The notes beneath the pieces were generated by a model that did no database searches, had not been told where the DNA came from, and saw only the letters and a list, made by a program, of their open reading frames with translations. From Paenibacillus tyrphae (GTDB taxonomy: Bacteria; Bacillota; Bacilli; Paenibacillales; NBRC-103111): a stretch of 64,000 bases of DNA. The stretch is from NCBI RefSeq assembly GCF_000722545.1, contig NZ_JNVM01000021.1, positions 12,174-76,173 on the forward strand, given 5' to 3'. Within the stretch, counting starts at the first letter, position 1, and each line of letters starts with the position of its first letter. The position numbers and the translations under genes are program-made. This document shows, piece by piece, positions 44,400-53,788 of the stretch.

Positions 44400-46652
44400 A
44401 TGTCGCTAAGTAACTACATTATGGAGTCCAAGTCATTTTGTGATCATGCGGGGATGAATCCGAAAGAGATTCCGTTTCCCAGAGTCGTGATGACGCCGAA
44501 AGAGCTGGAGGACAAGCGTCAGGACTACGAGGAAATCTTGTCCGTCGTCCAGTTTTTTGGAAACAAAATTTTGGATTCGATGAAGGGCACGCCGATCTTG
44601 TTGTCGGTTGCCGACGCACGGGGATTCATCCTGCATATGATGGGGGATGAAACCATCAAGAACATGATCAATCAGCTCGGCATCCGCACCGGCATTCAAT
44701 TCTCCGAGGAAGTCATGGGCACCAATGTGGTGAACCTCTCTTTGAAGCACAGCGGCTACGCCATCCAATTGATCGGCCCCGATCATTACCACGAATACCT
44801 GCATCAAACCGCCTGCTACGCCGTAGCTTTTCATTATACCGATGCCAACAATCTGCTCGGAAGCCTCATCATTATGACGGCGCTCGAATATCAGAATCCG
44901 CTGATGGTGACCATGCTGTCCACCACCGTGGACTCGATCGAGAGGGAGCTGATGCTTCGCAAGCAGAACCGCAAGCTGGACATTATGAATCAGATTCTGA
45001 TGGACAATACGCGCAACGGCATTATTATCACCGATAAAGAGGGGGAAATTACGGATTTTAATCACTTTGCTCAAGATCTTACAGGTCTGTTTAAAGAGCA
45101 AACGCTAGGGAGGTCGGTGCTGTGTCTTGAACCCATGGGGCAATACATCTACGATGTGATCCGCCACGGGAAAAAGTACGAAGATATTCAAATCAGCTTC
45201 GAGCGCAAGGGGAGCGGGACGCGCACGGTGTGCCTGTTCGACGCGTTCCCGATCTATGACGAGTACAAACGGCTCATTGGCGCCTTCGGCCAGTTCCGGA
45301 ACATTACGGACCGGTACGAGGCGGAGGAGAAATACAATTATTTGGCCAACCACGACGATCTGACCAAGCTGCCCAACCGCAGGTACTACAAGCAAGTGCT
45401 TGTCCCTCTGCTGGAGCGGGCGAAGCGGGGGCTGCATCCGTCCGGTATCGCCATTATGTATCTGGATCTCGACCGCTTCAAGCTGGTCAATGACACGTTG
45501 GGGCATTCCAACGGAGATCTGCTGCTCAAGCAAATTGCCGAGCGGCTGACAAGCAGTCTCGAGGCGACGGATCTGGTGGCACGCATGGGCGGCGACGAAT
45601 TTATGTTCCTGTTTCCGATCGTGACGGACGAGCAGCAGGTCGTCCATCGGGCCGAACGAATTCTGAGCCTGTTCCAGCATCCGTTCAACATGAACGGGTA
45701 CGAGTTTCATATTACGGCCAGTATCGGCATCGCGTTCTACCCAGACGACGGTCTCGACATCGAGATGCTGATGATTCATGCGGATACGGCGATGTACCGG
45801 GCGAAGCAGCGCGGCAAAAATCAATATGTCATTTATTCCGACGACATGCAGACGAAGTCCCATGAGAAGATCAAGATGGAAACGTCGCTGCGCCGCGCGA
45901 TCGACAATAACGAATTCGTGCTGTATTACCAGCCGCAAATCGATATCAAAAGCGGAGATATCAAGGGTGCCGAGGCGTTGATCCGCTGGATGCACCCCGA
46001 GCGCGGGCTTGTGTCTCCCTATGAATTCATTCCGTTAGCCGAAGAAACTGGACTTATTATCCAGATGGATCAATGGGTGCTGCGCACCGCTTGTATGCAG
46101 AACAAGAGCTGGCAGGAAAAAGGACTGCCGCCGATGCGCGTCGCCGTGAACTTGTCCTCCCAGCAATTTTCCAAAGAATATTTGGCCGAGACGGTCAAAG
46201 GTATTTTGGAAGAGACCGGGCTTGAGCCGAAGTTCCTTGAGCTGGAAATAACCGAAACGATGACGATGGATGTGGAGCATACGATTCCGACGCTGCGGCA
46301 GCTGCATGGTCTCGGGGTCCAGATCAGCATTGACGATTTCGGAACGGGGTACAGCTCGCTCAATTATTTGAAAAAGTTTTCGATCGACCGCCTGAAGATC
46401 GATCAGTCGTTCGTGCGGGATATTATGACGAATTCCCACGATTCGGACATCGTCGGCACCATCATCGCGATGGCGCACAATCTGGGGCTGGAGGTTATTG
46501 CGGAAGGCGTCGAAGAGAAAGACCAGCTCCGTTTCCTGCAGTACCAAAAATGCAACGAAGTGCAAGGGTACTACTTCAGCGAGCCGATCCCGGCAGAGAA
46601 GTTCGAGCTGCATTTTCAGGAGCTGCAGGAGAAGGTCAAAAGAAAATATTGA
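44400..46652 (+). CDS. GAF-PAS-GGDEF-EAL c-di-GMP signalling protein
   Basis: The protein has ~750 residues: a GAF-like sensor at about 55-200 (resembling the AcoR-type N-terminus), PAS ~205-320, GGDEF ~330-490 and EAL ~505-745. GGDEF is intact (MGGDEFMFLF). EAL is intact (AEALIRW, DDFGTGYSSL, AEGVEEKDQL). So both synthesis and hydrolysis of cyclic di-GMP are possible. I use ATG 44400 (MSLSNYI), right after GAGGGTGGGGGT; a frame from 44319 would be longer but lacks a site. No TM, so cytosolic. Confidence 0.9.
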   Translation: MSLSNYIMESKSFCDHAGMNPKEIPFPRVVMTPKELEDKRQDYEEILSVVQFFGNKILDSMKGTPILLSVADARGFILHMMGDETIKNMINQLGIRTGIQFSEEVMGTNVVNLSLKHSGYAIQLIGPDHYHEYLHQTACYAVAFHYTDANNLLGSLIIMTALEYQNPLMVTMLSTTVDSIERELMLRKQNRKLDIMNQILMDNTRNGIIITDKEGEITDFNHFAQDLTGLFKEQTLGRSVLCLEPMGQYIYDVIRHGKKYEDIQISFERKGSGTRTVCLFDAFPIYDEYKRLIGAFGQFRNITDRYEAEEKYNYLANHDDLTKLPNRRYYKQVLVPLLERAKRGLHPSGIAIMYLDLDRFKLVNDTLGHSNGDLLLKQIAERLTSSLEATDLVARMGGDEFMFLFPIVTDEQQVVHRAERILSLFQHPFNMNGYEFHITASIGIAFYPDDGLDIEMLMIHADTAMYRAKQRGKNQYVIYSDDMQTKSHEKIKMETSLRRAIDNNEFVLYYQPQIDIKSGDIKGAEALIRWMHPERGLVSPYEFIPLAEETGLIIQMDQWVLRTACMQNKSWQEKGLPPMRVAVNLSSQQFSKEYLAETVKGILEETGLEPKFLELEITETMTMDVEHTIPTLRQLHGLGVQISIDDFGTGYSSLNYLKKFSIDRLKIDQSFVRDIMTNSHDSDIVGTIIAMAHNLGLEVIAEGVEEKDQLRFLQYQKCNEVQGYYFSEPIPAEKFELHFQELQEKVKRKY

Positions 46653-46676
46653 TGTCTTCAAAAAAAGGGGATCACC

Positions 46677-48323
46677 ATGAAAACTGTGGCTCAATTATTA
46701 GTGGAGCATTTGATTCGATGGGGCGTTACTCATGTATTCGGCATCCCAGGAAAGCCGGTGACGCCTCTGGTCATGGAGATGGACCGGCAGGGCATCGCCT
46801 TCGTGCTGAGCAAGCATGAAGGCGGTGCAGGATTCGCAGCGGCGGGCTACGCCTTCGAAGGCGGGCGGCTTGGCGCGGCGCTGGGCACGGCGGGGCCGGG
46901 CGGCATCAACATGCTGACCGCTGCAGGACAAGCGAAGGCGACGGGGGTTCCCGTCCTGTTCTTGACTGGGCAGCCACCGATCAAAGAGATCGGCAAGGTG
47001 CTCGGGCAGGACAGCACGCTGTTCGGCACCGACCTCGTCAAGATGTTCGAGCCGGTGACGAAATTCAGCGCGCGCATCGAGCGCGGCGAGCTGCTGGAGA
47101 CGTACCTGCGCCATGCGATCGAACAAGCCTGCACCGGGGTGAAAGGCCCCGTCCATCTCTCCATCCCCTTGGACGTTCTGACAGAGGAAGTCCGACCTTT
47201 TCAAATTCCGCTGCCGACGCATTATCCGGCCCTTCTTTCCGCTAACCTCGATCAAGTGATCGAATGGCTTGATGCGGCAAGGCATCCGGTGCTGTTCGTG
47301 GGCGGCGGCGTGCACGCTTGCCGGGCTTACGAAGAGCTCCAGCAGTTGGCCGAACGATGGAGCATTCCCGTGATGACGATGCCGGGAGGCAAGGGTGCGT
47401 TCGTATCCGGGCATCCGCTGTCGCTCGGACCGTTCGGTCTTGGCGGCAACGAGACGTCCAAAGCCTATATGAGCGAAGGCGTCGACGTGATGATGGTCGT
47501 GGGCAGCCAGCTCAGCGACTTGGAGCTGCCCGGACTGACGCCGGACATGTACCCGCAGCGGATGATCCATTTCGACTACGAGCCGACGTTTATCGGCAAG
47601 GCGGTGCCCGTGCCGGTGCTCCCGGTGCTTGGAGACTTGAAGCGCAATCTTCAGGAGCTGCTACGGTTGACGGATGGCCGTCGGGTAGAGCTGACAAGCT
47701 CGTATGCCGAGGTTGCAGCCGCGTCGGAACCGGCCGCCGAAGCGGAGGAGCCGGCGGAGAGCCGGTGGCTGACCGGACGGCAGACGATGCGTGTCTTGCG
47801 ATCGGCGCTGCCGAAGGAGGCCATGGTGTACGGCGATGCGGGCAGCCATTCCTTTTATGCGGTGAAGCACTTTGACATCGAAGTGCCGGGGACGTTCTAC
47901 TTCGAAGAAGTGTATGCGACGATGGGCCGCGCTATCGGGTACGCCGTCGGCGCCCAGCTCGCGGAGCCGGACAAAACGATCGTCTGCCTGACCGGGGACG
48001 GATGCCTGTTCATGAACGGCACGGAAATATCGACGGCGGTAAATGCCGGCGCTCCGGTCATTTTCGTTGTGATGAATAACAGCAGTCTGGATATGGTGGA
48101 GAAAGGGATGGCCCGGCATCTGGGCCGCGCGATCGGGACGAATTATACGGTGCCGGTGCACGCCGCCAAGTTCGGGGAAGCGATGGGAGCGGAAGCGTTC
48201 CGCTGCTCGACCGAGGCCGAGCTGTATGCTGCGGTGACGCAGGCACTGGCGATGAGGCGTACGGCCGTGATCGAAGTGATGGCCGACCCGCTGGAAATTC
48301 CACCGACGATGGCGCGCGGGTAA
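46677..48323 (+). CDS. ThDP-dependent enzyme (acetolactate-synthase-like)
   Basis: The 548-residue protein has the three ThDP domains: Pyr domain with catalytic Glu in KHEGGAGFAAAGYA, middle domain, and PP domain with GDGCLFMNGTEISTAVNAGA (GDG...NN, with NNSS following). The Pyr domain region GTAGPGGINMLTAAGQA is typical of the ALS/benzoylformate family. Exact substrate is not predictable. It pairs with a CMD-family gene downstream, unlike ilvBN operons. Confidence 0.85.
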   Translation: MKTVAQLLVEHLIRWGVTHVFGIPGKPVTPLVMEMDRQGIAFVLSKHEGGAGFAAAGYAFEGGRLGAALGTAGPGGINMLTAAGQAKATGVPVLFLTGQPPIKEIGKVLGQDSTLFGTDLVKMFEPVTKFSARIERGELLETYLRHAIEQACTGVKGPVHLSIPLDVLTEEVRPFQIPLPTHYPALLSANLDQVIEWLDAARHPVLFVGGGVHACRAYEELQQLAERWSIPVMTMPGGKGAFVSGHPLSLGPFGLGGNETSKAYMSEGVDVMMVVGSQLSDLELPGLTPDMYPQRMIHFDYEPTFIGKAVPVPVLPVLGDLKRNLQELLRLTDGRRVELTSSYAEVAAASEPAAEAEEPAESRWLTGRQTMRVLRSALPKEAMVYGDAGSHSFYAVKHFDIEVPGTFYFEEVYATMGRAIGYAVGAQLAEPDKTIVCLTGDGCLFMNGTEISTAVNAGAPVIFVVMNNSSLDMVEKGMARHLGRAIGTNYTVPVHAAKFGEAMGAEAFRCSTEAELYAAVTQALAMRRTAVIEVMADPLEIPPTMARG

Positions 48324-48362
48324 CCGGAGAGGGTCATGAATACATAAGCAGAGGTGAGTGCG

Positions 48363-48773
48363 ATGGGAAGCGAAGACCGGTTGACGAATGCCGAGCGGTA
48401 TGAACGGGGCATGAAGACGTTAGTGGAGATGGTTGGAGAAGAAGGGGCGCAGACGATCGGGAATATCGGCGCTTTTTTTCCGGATATGGCACATCAGATC
48501 GTATCCTTCGGATTCGGCGATTTGTATTCGCGCAAGACGCTGGACCTGAAGCAGCGGGAGATTATTACGATCACCTCGCTCATCACGCAGGGGGCGACGG
48601 AGCAACTGCCGTTCCATGTGCATGCAGCGTTGAACGTCGGCTTGACACCGGAGGAAATTTTGGAGATCGTCCTGCACTGTGCAGGCTACGCCGGGTTCCC
48701 AAAAGCATGCGGAGCCTTGAATGTGGTCAGCGAAGTGTTCAAAGCACGGAACATTACGCCGGTTACGGCGTAG
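48363..48773 (+). CDS. carboxymuconolactone decarboxylase-family protein
   Basis: The 136-residue protein has the PcaC-like pattern GATEQLPFHVHAALNVGLTP and HCAGYAGFPKACGALNV. No CxxC of the AhpD type is seen, so it is closer to gamma-CMD than to peroxidase partners. Start ATG 48363 with GAGGTG about 8 nt upstream. 39 bp after the ThDP gene, so probably co-transcribed and in the same pathway. Confidence 0.82.
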   Translation: MGSEDRLTNAERYERGMKTLVEMVGEEGAQTIGNIGAFFPDMAHQIVSFGFGDLYSRKTLDLKQREIITITSLITQGATEQLPFHVHAALNVGLTPEEILEIVLHCAGYAGFPKACGALNVVSEVFKARNITPVTA

Positions 48774-48787
48774 AAACAAACAGCAAC

Positions 48788-48834
48788 GGCCCAAGCGCGC
48801 GAAATTTGGAAAGGCGCAGCTTGGGCCTTTTTTT
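48788..48834 (+). terminator. terminator after CMD gene
   Basis: GGCCCAAGC(GCGC) pairs with (GCGCA)GCTTGGGCC, followed by T7. Confidence 0.9.
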
Positions 48835-48931
48835 GCAAGTAAGGGTTTCCGCGATTTTGGTGAAATTACTCACATCATAGAGGATTTTGACAAAAATTGT
48901 AGAGTCCTTATGTTCCAGAATGAGGTGAAAT

Positions 48932-49420
48932 ATGAGAACTAATTCCAAGATGAAACAGTACCTTGATTCTTTGATGAAGAATAACAGAATAAATAACTTC
49001 ACAATTGATTTAATTAAAATTGAGAGTATTATATTTCCAAAATTTTTTGAGTGGGATGGTTGTGTTCTCCTAAGTCAAGGAAGAAATTATGAACTATCGA
49101 GCCACTTTTTACCGAATCAGTTTATGCCTGATAGAACAGCATTTGAAGCTGATTATAACCATATTCACTTAAATGATATTTTTGACGAGGGTGTTCATCC
49201 TGATGTAATCTTACACATCGGAATAAAGATACTCGAAGTCTGGGCGGCTGTTCTCTATAGGCAATACAACGGTCGTAGGAAGTTTATGCTACTACTCTCT
49301 TATGACGGTGAAGAGGTCGTTTTACGTTTCTATGCTGTTAGGGAGAAGGAAGTACCGTGGCTTGATACATCTAAACTAGAATCATATTTAGACGGATTAA
49401 TGCTTATTGAAGGCGGCTAA
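48932..49420 (+). CDS. hypothetical protein, AT-rich
   Basis: The 162-residue protein has no recognised domain. It is alpha/beta in outline with an acidic surface (HIHLNDIFDEGVHPDVILHI). GAGGTG precedes the ATG. Composition and lone position among orphan genes suggest an accessory gene, possibly of the immunity type, but nothing proves that. Confidence 0.55.
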   Translation: MRTNSKMKQYLDSLMKNNRINNFTIDLIKIESIIFPKFFEWDGCVLLSQGRNYELSSHFLPNQFMPDRTAFEADYNHIHLNDIFDEGVHPDVILHIGIKILEVWAAVLYRQYNGRRKFMLLLSYDGEEVVLRFYAVREKEVPWLDTSKLESYLDGLMLIEGG

Positions 49421-49669
49421 TCTTACGTTGGTATAACATTTACCGCGGGGAAAGAATATATTTTTAAGTTTTCAAAAGAAATAACATTTTATGGCCGCAA
49501 ACGAGACTAACTCCTTGTTTGGGTTCTTTTCATAATGAGGCAACTTGGATCTAGAAGTGATTTAGCGGGTCAGAGGATTTGTTATTGAGTGGAAGATCAA
49601 AATTTCTCATATAATGGTGCCACGGCTATGCGGAATATGTTTAGCGATGAAGGATGGTGATAAATTGTT

Positions 49670-49981
49670 TTGAAACGAAAGTTATTATTATGGATATCTA
49701 TAATTTTACTAGTAATTACGGCAGTTACATTGCTTTTTAGCCATAATCAATTGGAAGAGAAACATGAAGAAGAGATAAGAAGGGTTATATCATCTAATGG
49801 AGGGGGAGTAGTAAAAATCGAAAGGGTGGAGCCCGAAGATAGCCCTTTTGCAGATGATTTTAACAAGAGCAATGTTGTTTATAAAATAACCTATCATAAA
49901 AGAGTGCAAAACAAGGGGGATGCGATTGAATTTTACTCTATTGGTTGGTCTTCCAATTTTAAACATGATGTATCTTATTAA
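49670..49981 (+). CDS. hypothetical small membrane-anchored protein
   Basis: 103 residues from a TTG start (49670), with AAGGATGGTG upstream. One N-terminal TM (LLLWISIILLVITAVTLLF), then a short outer domain. No family recognised. AT-rich like the preceding gene. Confidence 0.5.
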   Translation: MKRKLLLWISIILLVITAVTLLFSHNQLEEKHEEEIRRVISSNGGGVVKIERVEPEDSPFADDFNKSNVVYKITYHKRVQNKGDAIEFYSIGWSSNFKHDVSY

Positions 49982-49995
49982 TAACTACATGCTAG

Positions 49996-50151
49996 GTTAC
50001 AAATCTAGAACATCAGTATTTTTGGCAATCATATTTTAATGTACTGTTTTTTTTACTTTCGTTATATGCAATTGGATTTTCGCACCAACTACTCCTTGAA
50101 GTGATGGTGTTTATTGCTCTTTATGGATGGATAGCTAAACGAAAAGTATAG
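49996..50151 (+). pseudogene. remnant of a small membrane protein
   Basis: An open frame without start codon ends at TAG 50149-50151. It reads VLFFLLSLYAIGFSHQLLLE and then MVFIALYGWIAKRKV, two hydrophobic segments and a basic tail. It looks like the C-terminus of a membrane protein whose start was lost. Confidence 0.35.
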
Positions 50152-50165
50152 CTGCTCAGTAGGAA

Positions 50166-50357
50166 GCGGGGGAAAATCAATTTTCCAGGGGCCACAGATG
50201 TTGCCAGCGGGATTTTTAAAGGCTTATTCCAACTTGAACGACGAGGTGTGAGGATATGGACGGCTCTATATGCCGTATAGAAGGCTGCGCAGGTATGTTA
50301 TTTATCAGCTCTGTCTTCTTCTTCGTTTACCAAGACAATAAGTTGGTCTATGGTAAT
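50166..50357. repeat. degenerate copy of the XRE-locus segment (52908-53129)
   Basis: It shares long identical runs with the later segment, such as TTCCAACTTGAACGACGAGG and GAAGGCTGCGCAGGTATG. It lacks about 70 bp present in the later copy and has a ~17-bp extra piece near 50180. It contains only the last ~17 codons of an XRE gene on the minus strand. Confidence 0.8.
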
Positions 50358-51075
50358 TGGACGTATGGATGGCTTGATTGCCCTGCAGCGCGGCTTCCTC
50401 CGTCATTTGGATCGCATTGAAGACGTCTCCAGACTTGGCAGCGGTCTGCTGGGCGTTCAGGGCAATCATCCCGATAATTTTCGGAGCTATGCCCGACCGC
50501 TTCATTCTGCGTTTCCGTTCCGCTCGCGACCTCCCGTACCGTGGCCGCAATATGCTCGGATGCGGCTCGTTTCCTCGGCGCGGACGCTGAGTTGGACCGC
50601 ATACGCCGCGAACCGTTCCGCATGAGCGCCAACCTGCCGCACAAGTCCCTGCAGGTGCCGGACCATATGATTAAGCGACGAAGCCAGCTCTTGAAACTCG
50701 CCTCCCGACCGGATCGCAAGCTGCTTGGTCAAATCCCCTTCCCCCTCGGCAATTTCTTTCAGCTGCCTATTAACCATGACAAGCGGCTTCGAAACCCGCG
50801 AGGCTACGATCAGGCCGAAAACAAGGGCAATTCCAATGGCCGCGGCGCTGGGCGTTACGATGAGCTGCTGGGTGGAGGCGACACGGGCTGCATTGGTTTC
50901 ATAGGCATGGCGCATCGCTTCTTCCTGCCGGTCCACGATGATTTTAGCTTTGATTTCCGTGCCTGCCGGCAGCGCCTCCTGGCTGACGACCCCGCGCCTG
51001 CTTCGGGTTCGTTTTCAGCAAGGCGACCACTTTGTCTGTGCTCTTTTGCAGCGTTCGGTTCCATTTGGTAATTTG
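50358..51075 (-). pseudogene. methyl-accepting chemotaxis protein remnant
   Basis: Pieces of one MCP read in order on the minus strand: the 4-helix sensor end (STDKVVALLKTNPKQAR), a frameshift near 50988, then VVSQEALPAGTEIKAKIIVD, a TM, and HAMP (ASRVSKPLVMVNRQLKEIAE; GEGDLTKQLAIRSGGEF). After that the signalling part continues in other frames (ASEHIAATVREVASGTETQN; later NAQQTAAKSGDVFNAIQM). At least three frame changes. Not functional. Confidence 0.8.
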
Positions 51076-51187
51076 TGTTGACTTGGAAATGATACCTCAA
51101 ATGTCGTACCAACGCCTTGCTCGCTATGCACGGTAATCGTGCCATCATGTTTTTCAATAATTGTTTCCACGATGGACAGGGAGGACG
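51076..51187 (-). pseudogene. C-terminal fragment of a histidine kinase
   Basis: The minus strand reads SIVETIIEKHDGTITVHSEQ followed by GVGTTFEVSFP, the last part of a HATPase_c domain. No kinase core precedes it. It is fused directly to the MCP remnant, evidence of an old deletion. Confidence 0.75.
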
Positions 51188-51207
51188 TTAGCCGAAGCTA
51201 CAATAAG

Positions 51208-51254
51208 AAAAAGGATCGGGCCGCGAATGATTCGCTCCCAATCCTTTGGTTTTT
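51208..51254 (-). terminator. terminator of yeeE-tusA operon
   Basis: On the minus strand AAAGGATTGGG pairs with CCCGATCCTTT, with inner arms GCGAAT/ATTCGC. T-rich flank follows. Confidence 0.8.
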
Positions 51255-51488
51255 TTAGGCCTGAATATAAAAGTTTAAATCCTGCCCATTTTTGACGGGT
51301 TCCTGCGCGAACGTATAGCCGTGCTTGACGACTTCTTCCGGGATGTTGCGGAAAGCCGCCGGACAGTCGACAATGACACGAAGCAGCTCCCCCTTCTTCA
51401 TGTCCCGCAATGTTTCCAGCGTATAAATAACAGGGTATGGACAAGATTCCCCTCTAAGATCCAACGTGAAATCAACTTCAACCGACAT
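51255..51488 (-). CDS. TusA/SirA-family sulfur carrier (YeeD-like)
   Basis: The 77-residue protein has the hallmark CPYP motif (LRGESCPYPVIYTLETLRDM), whose Cys carries persulfide. I start at ATG 51488 (MSVEVDF). It overlaps the end of the yeeE gene by 11 bp. In related pairs YeeE imports thiosulfate and YeeD hands on the sulfur. Confidence 0.9.
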   Translation of the reverse strand: MSVEVDFTLDLRGESCPYPVIYTLETLRDMKKGELLRVIVDCPAAFRNIPEEVVKHGYTFAQEPVKNGQDLNFYIQA

Positions 51489-52686
51489 TGTTATAGTCCC
51501 CTTTCTTGAATCCAACGCCGAAGCGGTAATTTTTTTGCCAGTATACGGCTACGGCATATCCGATTCCCAGCAAGATCAATGTCACCAGCAGCGCGCCGAC
51601 CGGCCCCATGTTCGTGAGCAGATTGATTTTGGCGCCGCTTTGCACGAGAACGTTGTAGACACCGAGATGATCCCAAGCGTAGGCGAGGGCCGTGGCCCCG
51701 ATAATGTTGCCGATAAATACGGGTAAGAACACGACTTGTCCTTCCATCAGCCGGTACATCATGCCTGTCTCGCAGCCGCCAGCCAGTACGATGCCGATGC
51801 CGAACAGCACGCCGCCGATAAATGTGCTTGGCGCGGCGATCTTGGTAATCGGGTCCAAACCGTAAATCAGGATGATTAGCAGTGTCGCCACGGAACTAAT
51901 TGCCATGCCGACCGTGATTGCTTTCGTCATAGTGGCCCGCCCGCTGATCCATAGATCGCGGAACGCAGATGTAAAGCAAATCTGCCCTCTTTCAATCAAA
52001 ATGCCGAATGCAGCCCCGAATAGAGCAACTACGCCCAACATCATGCGGCCGGAGATAAAAAAGTAAACGATAAGACCTGCATATAACAAAGCAATGACGG
52101 TCCCTGCAATAGGTTGAATTTTTCTGGTCTTGGCAGCGCTTTGGGCCATATTGCCTTTTTGCAGGACAGGCTTGCCTTTCCACCATCTTGTATTGACGAT
52201 TTTAACGCCCGCGTAAGTACCGATTGCGGTGGCGATCATAAATATCCAAGCATGAAATGAAAACTGAGGCACGCCAGTGAAAAGGGCAGCCAGATTGCAG
52301 CCTAGAGCCAAACGGGCGCCAACACCCGCGATAAATCCGCCAATCAGCCCTTGCAGCAAGCGGCGCTTTTGCTTCGGAACTCTTACCTTAAAATTATTGC
52401 TGAGCAAAATCATAATCAAGGCGCCAATGAACATGCCCCACACGATCCAGCCGTCTGTTCTGCTGAAGGTCGTTCCATCCATATGAATCAAGCCATAATA
52501 GGCCCAATTGGAAATATCCACGCCGAAAAGCTGTAAAACATGACCTCCCAAACGAGTGAATTCGCCGGTTACGGCCCATACGGTTCCGGTAATTCCGAAG
52601 TAGAGTGCGCTCAAAACACCTGCAATTCCCATCGCGGCATAAGGGCTCCAGTAATTGTTGAGCAATTTACCTAACATGTGTTTCAT
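51478..52686 (-). CDS. YeeE/YedE-family (TsuA-like) thiosulfate importer
   Basis: The 402-residue, ~9-10 TM membrane protein has family signatures GVGARLALGCNLAALFTG, RGQICFTSAFRDLWI and GIGIVLAGGCETGMMYR, with the conserved Cys residues proposed to relay thiosulfate. First gene of the operon. Confidence 0.9.
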   Translation of the reverse strand: MKHMLGKLLNNYWSPYAAMGIAGVLSALYFGITGTVWAVTGEFTRLGGHVLQLFGVDISNWAYYGLIHMDGTTFSRTDGWIVWGMFIGALIMILLSNNFKVRVPKQKRRLLQGLIGGFIAGVGARLALGCNLAALFTGVPQFSFHAWIFMIATAIGTYAGVKIVNTRWWKGKPVLQKGNMAQSAAKTRKIQPIAGTVIALLYAGLIVYFFISGRMMLGVVALFGAAFGILIERGQICFTSAFRDLWISGRATMTKAITVGMAISSVATLLIILIYGLDPITKIAAPSTFIGGVLFGIGIVLAGGCETGMMYRLMEGQVVFLPVFIGNIIGATALAYAWDHLGVYNVLVQSGAKINLLTNMGPVGALLVTLILLGIGYAVAVYWQKNYRFGVGFKKGDYNNVG

Positions 52687-53069
52687 TTTTCTTATCCCTT
52701 CAATCTGTCAAAATGCAATCCTTGACCGGTTTGTATGCGGCAACGCACTTCTTATATATACGTGGAGTGAAAATGCCATCTCCATTTTACTACAATCAGC
52801 GTCCGTTGTGGGCAGAATCTAGCAAAAGCAGGTCCGGGAGACTTTGGCGATACGACTCATAGCGAAAGAAACCGTGTGCGCTATAAGCTGCTTATTGATG
52901 TGTAGGATGCGGGGAAAATCAGATGTTGCCGACGGGATTTCTAGAGGCATATTCCAACTTGAACGACGAGGTGGAAGGGGCCTTTTTTGCATACCTAAAA
53001 CACCGTCAAGATAGGGTGCACGGAGAAAGTAGATGGCTCTACAGCCATATAGAAGGCTGCGCAGGTATG
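52687..53069. other. intergenic stretch containing XRE-locus repeat copy B
   Basis: The first part should hold the yeeE promoter. From 52908 it is the full-length copy of the duplicated segment. A plus-strand frame (52923-53231) runs antisense to the XRE gene; its shared start with the degenerate copy is due to duplication. Confidence 0.5.
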
Positions 53070-53129
53070 TTATTTATCGGCTATGTCTTCTTTCTCGTTT
53101 ACCGAGACAATGAGTTGGTCTACGGTAAT
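52908..53129. repeat. segment duplicated at 50166-50357
   Basis: See the degenerate copy. This copy retains the 3' end of an intact XRE gene and about 70 bp that the other has lost. Confidence 0.8.
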
Positions 53130-53297
53130 ATCCAAGGCATCGCAGATTTGTTCCAACGTGCGGATGTATACTCTGTCTACAGAATCAGAACAGAGATGGC
53201 TAATGGTTGCGGGGCGCATATTCATTCTTAGTGAGAGCTGCCGCTGGCTAATTCCTCTTTCCTCTAACAGTTCCTTCAATCGAATTTTGATTTTCAT
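53070..53297 (-). CDS. XRE-family HTH regulator, single domain
   Basis: The 75-residue protein has an HTH: LKELLEERGISQRQLSLRMN, then MRPATISHLCSDSVDRVY, of the Cro/C1 type used in many Firmicute small regulators. Start ATG 53297, after GGAGGAATACC. Divergent from the gene at 53469. The spacer holds ACTCTTAAGAGT at 53415-53426 and two TTACG(C/T)TTAA boxes, possible operator sites. Confidence 0.88.
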   Translation of the reverse strand: MKIKIRLKELLEERGISQRQLSLRMNMRPATISHLCSDSVDRVYIRTLEQICDALDITVDQLIVSVNEKEDIADK

Positions 53298-53468
53298 ATG
53301 GTATTCCTCCACTAAAGAGAAGTTACGTTTAACAGTATAACTCACAATTACTATAGCATAAGAATCAAAAGATATCATTGAAACTTACGCTTAAAGGTAA
53401 TATAATATTTACATACTCTTAAGAGTAAGACTCATAAAAGTATCAAAACATTGGCGGGAGGGATAAGT

Positions 53469-53711
53469 ATGGAAGATGTAGCCAAGCATAAGATCTTGTT
53501 AGGTGAAGAAGCTAAGCTGCTGTTGCAGATTCAAACGTGCCAAGAAGTTATTTTCACACTCAAAAGTATTGTTCGTCAGTGTGGAAAATCGTTGCATATG
53601 TTGACAATGGAAGATATCCTCACGCTCATTCACCAGATGGAGATGGATTTCCGGGTCGAATTGCTCCATGTGAACCTTGAGCAAGCTAGGCAAGATAGTA
53701 AATATCATTAG
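53469..53711 (+). CDS. hypothetical small helical protein
   Basis: 80 residues from ATG 53469, after GGAGGGAT. Likely all-alpha with heptad-like Leu/Ile (IHQMEMDFRVELLHVNLEQA). No family recognised. Divergent partner of the XRE regulator and in line with the next gene 77 bp on. Confidence 0.55.
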   Translation: MEDVAKHKILLGEEAKLLLQIQTCQEVIFTLKSIVRQCGKSLHMLTMEDILTLIHQMEMDFRVELLHVNLEQARQDSKYH

Positions 53712-53788
53712 TTTTGCTGGAGTATAATAGGTCAAAGAGGATAGCTTTCGGCAAAAGAGGCGGAAATTACAACGGGAAGTGATTCGAT

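Noticed and set aside
52923..53231. 102-codon plus-strand frame starting MLPTGF
   Set aside because: Its second half is antisense to the XRE gene, and the similar start near 50198 is explained by the segment duplication. The degenerate copy stops after ~17 codons.
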